DNA from: Nyssa sinensis
Lineage: Eukaryota > Streptophyta > Magnoliopsida > Cornales > Nyssaceae
Length of the DNA: 64,000 nt
Direction of reading: 5' to 3'
Assembly (NCBI GenBank): GCA_008638375.1
Contig: CM018043.1
Span: 58,595,510 to 58,659,509 of the forward strand
The notes under the pieces: generated by a model
What the model was told of the DNA's origin: nothing
Seen by the model: the letters and a program-made list of their open reading frames with translations, nothing else
Databases searched by the model: none
Made by a program: the position numbers and the translations under genes
In this document: positions 33,486 through 44,072 of the stretch, piece after piece
How the letters are laid out: every line of letters begins with the position of its first letter
Numbering within the stretch: position 1 is the stretch's first letter

Positions 33486-36400
33486 ACCCCAAAAAAGGAG
33501 AAAAGATGAAAAAATCCAAAAAAAATAAAATAAATTAGAAAACATATCCCTAACGTGTCCAAGAACTGTCCGAATTTTAGAAAAAAATTTGGACACTCTT
33601 TTTCACGTGTTCGACACTTGTCCTAACGTGTTTGTGTTCCATACATGTTTGACACTAATACATGAGCCAAAATAGAATCAAAATAGAGTATTCGTACTTC
33701 ATAACTAGACAATCTAGAGTTGAACCAAGAACTTGGAAAGATGGGTATCCTTTTATCAACTTATTGGTAATTCCTCGGAGTTCATAGCAAATGTCATTCC
33801 AACATTGCGGTGATCACGTTTAAGAAAAATATGTGCTACAATTTCATTTTTTCCTTCCTTTTCAACCCTCTCAAGAAAGGATGGAACAACGTAATTTGTA
33901 ATTAACTTGTATCAAATTGCCTATGACCTCTTTTAGACTATTGGTCAGATTAACGAAGTTATTTTTTCCACCTGTGTTTCTGATTTTTTTTTCAGGGGGG
34001 TTATTTAAAAGCAATTATAAATTTTAAAAATGACCTCATTTTAGAACAGCTGGATAGGCTCTAATTTATTTTATTTTTTTGATAGGTAAATCACACACAC
34101 CCCCTCACTTTTCCCCTTAAAGGGATTTGAATCCTCAACCTCTCATATAGGGAGGTGGAAAAGGTACCAACCAAGTTAGAGCTTGTTGGTTATAAACTCT
34201 AATTTATAATGCAAACATAATCAACTAACTTAAAAACCCAACAATATGTAAATATATATTTACATTTATGCGTATATTATGCAAGAGAAATACAGCGTGT
34301 GGAAGATGAAGCTCAACATATATCACACATATAAGTACATAATACACATGAATACTACCATTACTCTCTTATTATATTGATGTAGGAATTTTTTTAGAAA
34401 ACTTCGAGTAGAGCTGCCTATGCATGGTTTTTGTGGTGGGTTTTTCTTGTGAAAAGTATGTAGGGTTAGGATTTAAAAGGTAGAGTGGGAGGTATACGGT
34501 TTATAAGCTAGATGGACTTAGGGTTGGCTTCAGTTTTAAAGTGATTAGTCGCAGGAATTTTAGAAAATAGTTGCTAGAATCTCTAGACAGTTAGGATAAA
34601 GCTTACTGAATTGAGTTGTTAGAATCTCTGGACAGTAGTTATTTAATGATTTTTGATATGAACTTAAAGGCCAAAAGGTAGGGGAAGGTGTTAAGATCGT
34701 TAAGGATTTGATAGGTCTATGTTTTGGGGCTAAAATAGAGGTTGTTATGTGGCTGTGAGCTGTGGCCAGAGAATAGTAAATTTGATTAAGAGAAGAAGAA
34801 AAGAAAAATGGATCTAGGAATACTGCCTAGAATTCTTTTGGAATCACCTCCTAAGGTAAGAACCGTAAGATTGTACCACACATCAGTGTTTAATTCTCTA
34901 AAATTCAGCTCTATTGAACGGAAAAATTTTACATAGATATTTATATGCTACTTGGTCATGTCCCTCGTGTCTAAGAGTGTTGGAGTAGTTAATGTTGAGA
35001 AATCGTCGTGCCATATAGTTCATGAGCTAGGAAGTGCTCAATTAATTTTGTCCAAGCGTCAGGTATTAAGATTGTTATATTCAAGTTATGGACATGTCAA
35101 ATAAGTGTTGGTACACGTTTCTATGAGTGTTCAATGGAAATATTTGCATAGATATTTATAAGCTACTTGGTTATGTCCTCATGTGTCTAAGAGTGTTGGA
35201 GATAGTTCATATTGAGAAAATTTTGTGCCATATAGGTCATGAGCTAGGAAGTGCTCAATTAGCTTTGTCCAAGCATCAGGTATTAAGACAATTATATTCA
35301 ACTCATGGACACATCAAATAAGTGTTGTACACGTTTGTAAGAGTGTCTAAGAAGCTGGCACATGTATGACACTAAGATGGCTGATGGCTCCTTGTAAGAA
35401 GTTTCCATGCTTTGACTCGTAGATTATAGATTTCAAAAGAATCTGATTATATTGATTTTTTCTTTTGTTGGGAATCATCTCATGTAACATTATTTGTAGA
35501 TGTTAATAAATCTGGTTGTAAAGTACTAAGAATCTAAGTTCTTCCATCCACTCCCATTGATAAAGAAGCTCCTGTCTTCATGGCTGTCTCTCTATGATGT
35601 GTTGAAGTCGGGTGATCATAAAAGCCCTCTTCATTATTTAGAAAGGCTTACGAAAAAATTTTCCTCTGAAAAATTGGCTAGGAAGATTTGTTGAACTCTG
35701 AATATGTGTCACACAACAGATGAGTGATTAGTTTTGTATTTTCTCTTCAAGAATAAAATATTTCTCCAATTTATGGCAGCTAGAGCTGTTTTTATGTTGC
35801 TTAAAAACTTTGTTGAATCCAGATCCCTCCATCCCTTCTTTTTTTTTTTTTTTTCTTTTCAATTTTAATTTTTGCTTTCAGTAACAAAAATATATTTCCA
35901 TTTTAACATCAAACATTATGGTTCTCACTGCTGTTCAATTTACTTTGTCCTACAGTTCCGCTCCAGAATTAGTTGGTTTACTCTCACAGCTGAACGATGC
36001 ACTTGAACAGCTTGAAAGAAAAGTTAATCCACTTTTAAGCAAGGTATGCTTGTCCTTTATGAGACTCAACATTATCTAATTTAAGTCATTTTATGCTAAA
36101 TGGCCTGTATGTTGGGGATGACAATTATACTTGCCAAAAGATGGGTTGATAAATCTCTGCTGGTGGACATGTCTATATAGGTACCTGTTATCTGTTCTGT
36201 GATTTTTATGGTGTACATGCAGCATCCACATGGATGCATAGGCTCAGATGATGGGTATTTTAATTTTTGTTTGATTTGATTGCATTACATTAATAATCGA
36301 TTCCTAAGGAGGGAGCTGAGAATATAAAGGACTTTTGTCCAATTAGCTTGGTGGGAAGCTTGTACAAGCTTATAGCCAAGGTGCTTGCCTTGAGAATGAG

Positions 36401-39400
36401 GGAGGTAATGAGTAGGGTTGTTTCTTCAAGCCAAAAGGCATTTGGGGGGGCCAGGCAGATCATGGATGCATTGTTAATTGCTAATAAATGTGTGGATGCG
36501 AGGAGGAAGCAAAGGAGGGAGGGGCTAATTTGCAAGTTGGACATTAAAAAGGTGTATGATCATGTCAAGTGGGATTTCTTGCTTTATTTGTTTGCGAGAA
36601 TGGGTTTTGGAGAGAGGTGGAGGAAGTGGATTTGTGCTTGTATATCCTCGGTTTCATATTCAGTGTTGATCAATGGTACTCCAGCTGGCTTCTTTCCGTC
36701 TTCTAGGGGTTTAAGGCAGGGGGACCTGCCATCTCCTTTCCTGTTTGGGATAGTTATAAAGGCTTTGTGTAAGATTCTTGATAGAGTTAGAGTTGGGGGC
36801 TTGCTGCGGCGTTTTGCTATTGAGGGGGTGATAGTGGCCGGGTGGAGATTTCCCATTTATTGTTTGCAAATGATACTATTGTTTTTTGTGATACAGAAGA
36901 AGTGCATCTCCGTGTTTTGAGGAGCATCTTGCTTTGCTTTGCTTTGAGACAGTGTCAGGGCCTGAGAGTGAATCTAAATAAGACTAGAATCAGTAAGGAA
37001 TGTAAATGAGCTATAATGCAACACGAAAACGTGAAAGGAATTGAACATGTCGAATTCCTTAGAAATCAAGTAACATGAGAATTACTCTCTCAACAAGAGA
37101 AAACTAAAGAGTACTGATCCGAATTAGAAAGTAGAAACTACTAATTCCTTCTACTAATTCGATTAAGAAACTACTGTTTTTTTATACTTATAGAATAAGA
37201 AACTACTAATACTAATCTGAACAAAATTAAGAATGAAAAGATCCCAAAAACGGGGTAAAAAATTTTAGGGTTGTATTGGGTCGCTTTGGGTCATCAAGGA
37301 TCCAACTAGTACTTTGGCTTAGGATGGGACTTGGAATGATTCCATGAAATCAAAAGCCACTTGTTCTACATCAAGCTGGCATGAAATTTGTATTGCAAGG
37401 TAGGGCACCTTCCTTCCATGTATCTTGGATTACCTTTGGGGCAAGGTTGTTAAAATCGGGATCCTACCCTGGATTATTGGGTGGCATGAATGATCGGGAT
37501 TGGATCGAGGATCGTAAGATCCAACAAAAAGAGGGAAAAAAGACTACCGGTATATTTATAAACAAAATATTCTTCAAAATAGAGATAAAAAAGTTCACAT
37601 TTGCAAAAATAAATGTATGGATTCTATGACAAACATATGGAATACATATATATCTGCAATTTCACCCAAATAAAGCCTGTTAAACAAATATGTCCAACAA
37701 TTTACTTATTTGAATAAATCAGTCAAATAAATAAGCATTATTAGGCCCAATTATATAGAATAGCTACATAATGCATGGCACCATGATAATTCATAATTGA
37801 GAAAATCATTCACATGAGAATCAGTGAAATTCCTAATAAAAAAGTGATATTGAAATTTAATACAAAAATTAGAGATAGATATGTTTTAGCTAATGATGCG
37901 AATCAATAATCCTGTAGGCTGTAACAACTAGTAATCCGTCTATAATTGTTGTAGTAGAGACTGAGAGACAAGAGGAATTGGAAAAAAAATCAGAAAAAAT
38001 AGTTGAAGAAGAATAGGAGGAGAGGCAGAGTTGTTTCAGACTTTCTGGTTGCAACAGAACAAAAAATCATAAAAAAAGAAACAAGGTAGAAAATCTTAAG
38101 CCCCTGATGATTTGTAATGGCTAAAGAATCATTTTAGAGCAAATAAGATAAATGGGTGGGCCTTATTTTGCTAGTAGATAAATGGGCCTAGACAAAACAA
38201 AGGCCCAAGTCTCAAAAGGCCAAAAAAAAAAATCAGAAAAATATTTACAGAACAGGATCGTAGGATCGTAACTTGGATCGGGATCCCACGATCCTATGCG
38301 ATCTGGATCTCGACTCAATTCGACTTCAAAAGGCTGCGATTTTTTAGGCGATTGGATCGTACGATCGTACGATCCGGATCACGATTTTAACAACCATGCT
38401 TTGGGGGCACCTTCCAAGTCAGCAGCAGTCTGGGATGCGATAATAGAGAGATTTTACAGAAGGCTTGAGGGATGGAAGAGGTAGTACCTGTTGCGGTGAA
38501 ACTTGGGCGTGCCAACCCAAGCCCGACTTGAGTTTTTAGGGATTGGACTTCATTTTTTATACTTTGGGTGGGTTTGGGCAAAAGAATTCAAGCCCGATCT
38601 AAATTAGGGTTGGGCTTGGGTTGAGACTTTGGAAACCTGAGTCTAAATTTAATATTTTATATATTATATTTTTTATACTTTAGTTATCTACCATTAGATT
38701 ACTAGGAATTCCTTATAAGAATTACTATTTATATTTTTATAATTTCAAAAACTTGTTGGCCTTCAACATTTTTTCAAAATTAAATTATGTTGAAGGAATT
38801 ATTTTAACAGTTTTTGGTCTCTTTTAGAAGGAGAAATTGAGAGGAATTATTGTAGCTTTTGGTGTATAATCAAAATGGAAAAAAAGACAACAATTTATTA
38901 AAGAAATTGTTAATAAAATTTGAAAATTGGAATCAATAGTCGGGCTTGGGTTGAACCCGATACTAATAAATTTTAATTCAGGTCGTGCTCGGGTTGACAA
39001 CTATTTTAGAGCTTGGTTTGGGTTGGGCTTGGACATGACTCAACTCGAGCCCGGCCCACACGAGTTGCACCCCCAAGTACCTGTCAATGGGGGGGGGGGG
39101 GTGAATCACTCTTATCCATAGCACTTTGGAGGACCTTCCTACTTATTATATATCCATCTTTCCTATGCTAGGCATCAAGAGGCTAGAAAAGATCCAGCGG
39201 GATTTCTTGTGGGGGATGATGAGGAAAGAAAGAAGATTCACCATGTGGGTTAGGACAATGTCAAAGCTCCCGTGGTTGATGGTGGCTCGGGAATCAAAGA
39301 TCTCAAGCTATTCAATCAAGCGTTGTTGGGCAAATGGTTGAGGTATTTTGCTACGAAAGATCAGCCTTTGTGGAGAGGTTATATTATTTCCAAATATGGG

Positions 39401-42400
39401 TGTGACGAGGGAAGGTTGGTTACCTAGGATTGTGATGGAGTCTTACGGTTGCGGAGTTTGGAAAGCCATCAGGAGAGGAAAGGAAGGTCTTATGCCGTGT
39501 ATTAAGTTTGATATAGGGGGATGGGGTGAGAGTGTAGTTTAGGGTGGATCCATGACTTGAGGACGGGATGTGGAGTGAAAAATTCCCCAACCTTTTCAAT
39601 ATTGCTGAAAATAAAAATGCCTTGGTTTTGGACTGCATCGAAGAAGTTGGGGGGAAGGAAAGTTTGGAGCCTGAGATTCAGGAGAAATTTCTTTGATGGG
39701 AGTTGGGGGAAGTAGATGGGTGGATGTCTCTTTTGGGCAAGGTGGAGTTGAAGGGGGGGTCGGCCGTATGAGATTAAATGGAGCGGAAGTGGTGATGGGA
39801 TTTTTTCAGTTCAGCTCATGTTACGGGAAATTGGTGGGAGGAAACTATATTTCCTTCCCTTGGAAGTTAATTTGGAAATCTAGAGTGCCCACAAAAGCTG
39901 CGTTTTTTGATTGGGAACCGGCTTGGGGTGCCATCCTTATGGCGGAAAATCTTAAAAGGAGAGGCTACAATCTTCCAAGTTGAATGCCCTTTGTGCAAAG
40001 AGGAAGAAGAAATGGTAGACCATCTTCTTATACATTGTAAGGTTGCTTGGAACTTTTTATTTTCTGTTCTTGGCTTACGTTGTGTCATGCCGGCTAAAGT
40101 GAAACATCTGTTTTGAGTTGGAGATGCTGCAGAATTAGAAAGGAGCTGAGAGTTGCGTGGAGAATGGCCCCTGTTTGTCTTATTTGGTGTCTTTGGAGGG
40201 AAAGGAATAGAAGAATTTTTTATGGAATGGAATCTTCTCCATGGAAGATGAAAGAAACTTTTTTGAATACTTTGTTTTTTTGGATTAGGGAAAAATTCCC
40301 TTTGTATCTAGATAGACTAATGGATTTTTTGGGGGACTTTAGGCTGTAGTTATTGTAAAGCCGGTCCTTTTTTTTGTGCTTCGTGGGGTTTTTCCCTTAT
40401 TGGGCACTCTTATTAATAAAAATTACATTTACTGATAAAATAAAATTAAAAAATCCGTGTTTTGTACCAGTTTGGCTTCAGAAAATGCTATGTTGGTGGC
40501 AAAGGTTTGGATGAGAGGATAAATTAATATTTGGCTCTTCAGGATTGTTCATCTGTCACAAGCCTTTCACATCACATGGCCTCTCTCATGACCATTCTTT
40601 ACAGTTTCTGTGATGGATTTTCCTTTGGTGGCACATAACTCTGCATCTGATTGGTATTAACATGGTAATTGTTTTCATGCTTTGTGAAGGTCAGAGAGGT
40701 AAAGAATACAATGAAAGGAGAGATGCACTATATGGAAGTGAAACAGCTTCTTCTTCTGGCCTATTGCCAAGCTATTACGTTTTATCTTCTTCTCAAGTCT
40801 GAAGGACAGCCAGTTCGTGATCATCCTGTCATTGCTCGGCTTGTAGAGATTAAGAACCTATTGGACAAGGTTACTATTTCTTCTTAGTTGGCTTAGATTT
40901 TTACTTTTTCCCCATATTATGAAAGAAAAGGTAGCACATTGTGCTAGCTAGTCAGCGCCCCCCCCCCCCCCCCCCCAACCCAAAAAAAAAAAAAAAATCA
41001 TACCCTTGTAATCAGTATGATTGATGGATGCATCATAGCCATTGGTCTGAGCATTTTTGTGTTCGGGTCCTTTTGTGAGCCTTTGGCTAAGGTACTGCTT
41101 TCTGGGTTTGGTTGGCACCATTTCAAATTAATTAGTTATTTAGTTCATTATTGTTGTTAGATAATTTATAATTTGTCTTTGCCACGCACCATGCACAAAG
41201 ATATGTACTTTACATCGTTTAAAGCATTACATGGACCATCCTAAGCTGTTGCTGTGCTTCCACAAGAGGCCCAAAGAGGACTTCAACCAAAACAATTCAC
41301 TTTCCTTCCTGCTTGTTTTTTATTTCTCTTGGAGCTTGCCTCTTTCTGATGCATGTTCCACTTGCCAGATGAGTCAACTTGATGGGAATCTTCCAACTGA
41401 AGTTGAGGAGATTTTGAACGAAAAACTTGGGACTGAAGCAGCAGCGAATTTGATTAGAGAGAATGATGCGTTGGCATCTGAATTTTTCACCACGGATCAC
41501 AAGCTCTCGCTGCTCTCAACTGAAACACAAGCAGCAATGGTAGTCACTACATTGAACTCGTCAGTCAATAATTATCATTTTAGTTATCTTTTCTGTGATA
41601 ATCCTATAATTTGACCTTAGTTTCTTTAAACCTGTAGCCTCATGAAACAGCTGAGTTGGTAAAGGTTGACTCCTCTAATGATAATGAGAACAAAGGAGGG
41701 AAACGCAAGCGTCAGGTTAGTGAATCACAAATGTTGAACAATGTTAAACAACATTTAAAGTCTTAGTTCTCTCTCTCTCTCTCTCTCTCTCTCTTTGAAG
41801 TTATTGTACTATTACTACTACTTCACCCCTTTTCTTTCTTTTGTTGCACAACTTATTGATTGACGGTATAGACTGATGTGAATTTATAAAATCTGGCAGA
41901 ATCAACAAGTTGGTCTGCAGAGCATGGAAATGTTAAAAGTAAGAGCAGCCCTTGAGGAAAATTGAAGCAGAAGGGTGTTTTCAGTTCCATCACGCCAAAG
42001 CGTGATAGGGCTCAAAAACATCTGCAACCAGTGAATGGGTATAATCTGCCATGAACACATCCAATTAAATTACTTTTATCTAACATCGTGGGGATTAATC
42101 AAGCAACTTGCAATCCAACAGACAACTGGAGACATTTGATGATTTTGATGATGACGCCATAAACATTGGAAGAAGCACTCGTGGGATGAGTAATGGGCAT
42201 ACAAGTTTATTGCATTCAAGTAAACTTTCCCAACTTGTAAATCCTCAGCTGAATAAACTCAAGGTACGGCTAAGATTCATCCTTTGCACACAATAAAGTG
42301 GTTGAAATCAACCTAGAAACCTGGTTGACTTTGAATTTCATGCAACTTGTAGCCCCTGGATGTAATAGCTGCTGAAAATTATTGTAGTCTTCAGACTACT

Positions 42401-43897
42401 GGCTTCAATCCTGAGTTTACCTCCATCTTTGTGTGAATCCAAAGAGTGTTTTTAGATTTTTAATTCTCTCCCTGGCAGGAGTTGCTTAAGCTGATCTGTC
42501 AAGCTGTTGGATCACACTATCTTTTAATTTTGGTTGTATTCTCTGCCTCCCATCGTTTTGATATTATATGTGCCCAACTCTTGAGGTATTTGAATTTGAC
42601 ACAATTTCCAGATTCCTGATCTGCCACTCAGGAGTATAGACATTGCAAAATGTTACCCTACTTTTCAGAAGATTCCAATATATCTCAATTTTTCACAAAA
42701 TTTCTGTGTTCCAGTTTTTGTTTCATTCTGAACAACACTGGTTCTGTGTGGAAAGTGGAATCTAGTCTGCTCACTGCAGCAATGCAATCTATTAACTTTT
42801 CTTGTTGAAATATGAGTTCTTAGTTCTTATCATGTTTTAGGGGAACTCTGATGGAGTAGCTTGTTGCTTGAAATTTCAAGTAAATTATCATCCATAGATA
42901 CATACATGTATACATTTATATACACATGCATACAGATTGATCAGTATCATAGATATTTACATGTGACTGTTCTTTTGCAGGCTGTTTCTGGTGATGATGA
43001 TTTACCTAAACGGGATGATATTGGGGAGAGGCGAAGGAGACATGAGCTTCGGGTTCTGGCCACAGCTGGAATCCAGTCTGTTGATGATCTCGAAGATGAG
43101 CATGAAGCTCTTGAGGACATTGGAGGTGCTGATATGGAGGACAACGGTGGAATGGAAGAGTTGGAAGGTGGAATGGAAGAGTCGGAAGATGAATTTTACA
43201 AACTAGTAAAAAAGCAACGAGCTGCAAAGCTTGCTGCCAAGGCAGAGATGTATTCGAGGTGTGTTTCTGTACTGGGCTTAAATTGGATGAAACTAGTTAC
43301 TTCAGACATGCTAAACTACTGCCAGGTTACTTGGGCTTTGGAAAGTCCTTGATGCAGATAACTACTAGTATATTTAAATCTGAATATTATAGGTGATCTT
43401 TGTCAAGTCCCTTTGCTGTATTTAAGCGAGATTCAGTTTTTAGTGCCCTAATTTTCTCACTCAGTGTACGTATGCACACATTCATTCTTGGTTTGTTGGT
43501 TAAGTAGATCTTAGCTAAAAACATGGGTTTTTCTCAAAGTCCTGATTAATTGCCTTACCAAAAATGTGTTTTACTTTGCAGAACCTCGACGGTCCCATCT
43601 TTGCCTGAAACCCTTGTAGACGGGAAGCGCCACATTACCTCTCAGGTAAGCACGCCCATTTTTTCTTCTTGTTTCACTCAACTCAACTCAGCTTAACAAG
43701 CCTTAATCCCCAAAACACTTTTGATTTCACCACTTAATTTGGCTGCCAATTCACACCAGATTGAAAAGAACAGAGGGCTAACTCGTCATCGCAAGAAGCT
43801 GATAAAAAATCCAAGGAAGAAGTACAAGGTATAGTAGACAGAAACAGTTAATGTGTCAAATGTGACAAGTAGCGTCATTCTGTGAATATGACTGACT

Positions 43898-43933
<36 letters not shown>

Positions 43934-44072
43934 TGCGCAGTTGAAGCACAAGAAGGCAGTGGTGCGCCGGAAAGGACAGGTACAGGAAATCAAGAAGCCT
44001 AGTGGTCCATATGGCGGGGAAGCCTCTGGAATTAATGCAGGAATCAGCCGGAGCATCAGATTTAAGAACTGA
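30028..44072 (+). CDS. SAS10: SAS10/UTP3 (THALLO) small-subunit processome protein, with frame breaks
   Basis: Exons: 30028/30086-30140, 30575-30666, 30860-30939, 31924-32069, 32311-32457, 32569-32705, 35956-36043, 40690-40869, 41369-41539, 41638-41715, 41900-42038, 42122-42263, 42981-43258, 43582-43645, 43760-43828, 43941-44072 (GT-AG, phases agree). One intron may hide a further exon. Order: acidic N-terminus with [47 protein letters not shown]; the Sas10/Utp3/C1D domain (exons 7-8, [39 protein letters not shown]); basic C-terminus with [34 protein letters not shown], and a final [15 protein letters not shown]. The family acts in the nucleolar U3/processome complex in 18S rRNA maturation. 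Odd points: one A missing at 41958-41961, an extra T at 30881, and a basic MGKGRKG start at 30028 in a different frame from the rest. So it may be a pseudogene or contain sequence errors. Confidence 0.85.
33137..33704. mobile_element. hAT MITE family A, copy 1 (568 bp)
   Basis: Flanked by a perfect 8-bp duplication, CTAGACAA, at 33129-33136 and 33705-33712. Ends TTAAGAAG and CTTCATAA are inverted with one mismatch. The subterminal GACACGGACACG words and the interior AAAATTGGCGTA-GAACACACAAA stretch match the copies at 53169 and 55642. It lies in SAS10 intron 6. The (CA)n(TA)n run at 33440-33484 accounts for part of its extra length. Confidence 0.8.
33440..33484. repeat. (CA)n(TA)n microsatellite
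   Basis: About 13 CA units run into about 10 TA units, inside the MITE. Confidence 0.9.
34070..34196 (-). mobile_element. tRNA-derived SINE with L1-like tail
   Basis: It is flanked by an 11-bp perfect duplication, CTCTAATTTAT, at 34059-34069 and 34197-34207. On the minus strand, TAACTTGGTTGGTA is an A-box-like word and GAGGATTCAAATCC a B-box-like word about 40 bp later, the spacing of a tRNA promoter. The 3' end reads GTGATTTACCTATCAAAAAA, which is the tail of the L1s in this window. The body is 127 bp. It lies in SAS10 intron 6, antisense. Confidence 0.75.
34933..35334 (+). repeat. 215-bp tandem duplication in SAS10 intron 6
   Basis: ATAGATATTTATA-GCTACTTGGT begins at 34933 and again at 35148. 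Both copies continue with CTAAGAGTGTTGGAG, CATGAGCTAGGAAGTGCTCA and TCAAATAAGTGTTG in order. The divergence is roughly 10 percent by eye. Noncoding. The rest of 34208-35955 shows no feature apart from poly-T near 35841. Confidence 0.8.
37442..38398. mobile_element. Non-autonomous hAT-like element in L1, 957 bp
   Basis: An 8-bp perfect duplication, CTTTGGGG, lies at 37434-37441 and 38399-38406. The left end CAAGGTTGTTAAAATCGGG and the complement of the right end CATGGTTGTTAAAATCGTG are inverted over about 19 bp with two differences. Subterminal GGATCG/ACGATC words cluster at both ends. Removing the element restores the L1 frame YLGLPLGAPSK. Noncoding interior. Confidence 0.85.
38492..39075. 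mobile_element. Second hAT-like element in the same L1, 584 bp
   Basis: The repeat AGTACCTGT occurs at 38483-38491 and 39076-39084 (9 bp; 8 bp if the last base is fortuitous). The left end TGCGGTGAAACTTGGGC and complement of the right end TGGGGGTGCAACTCGTG are similar, and the right end matches the common TAGGGGTGCAACTCG plant hAT terminus. Removing it restores L1 codons WKR-stop-YLS, where a Gln codon has become TAG. Confidence 0.75.
43899..43929 (+). repeat. (CT)n run next to the last SAS10 acceptor
   Basis: About 15 CT units end just before TATTGCGCAG, the acceptor of the last exon at 43941, so the repeat supplies the polypyrimidine tract. Similar CT runs occur at 9611-9630, 23713-23740 and 41769-41795. 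Confidence 0.85.

Larger units (their letters stand above)
36298..40450 (+). mobile_element. L1 LINE ORF2, 5'-truncated, in SAS10 intron 7
   Basis: The copy begins inside reverse transcriptase at [17 protein letters not shown], continues with [44 protein letters not shown] and [14 protein letters not shown], then a frame break and [10 protein letters not shown], where the catalytic F-A-D-D box reads [13 protein letters not shown] follows. A filler at about 37000-37380 and two hAT elements interrupt it before [29 protein letters not shown] and [12 protein letters not shown]. The zinc-binding end ([18 protein letters not shown] at 39983-40040) and [18 protein letters not shown] follow, and it ends with TGGGCACTCTTATTAATAA and TTTACTGATAAAATAAAA. 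Inactive. No target duplication identified. Confidence 0.85.

Noticed and set aside
34070..34196. A tRNA gene on the minus strand
   Set aside because: Flanking 11-bp duplications, an A-rich tail and the lack of an acceptor stem show a SINE.
41231..41614. A 127-aa ORF starting upstream of SAS10 exon 9
   Set aside because: Only residues from 41369 on are coding; the start is in the intron, and the acceptor TTGCCAG marks the true exon start.
42861..43352. A 163-aa ORF
   Set aside because: Only 42981-43258 is the SAS10 exon; both ends run into introns.
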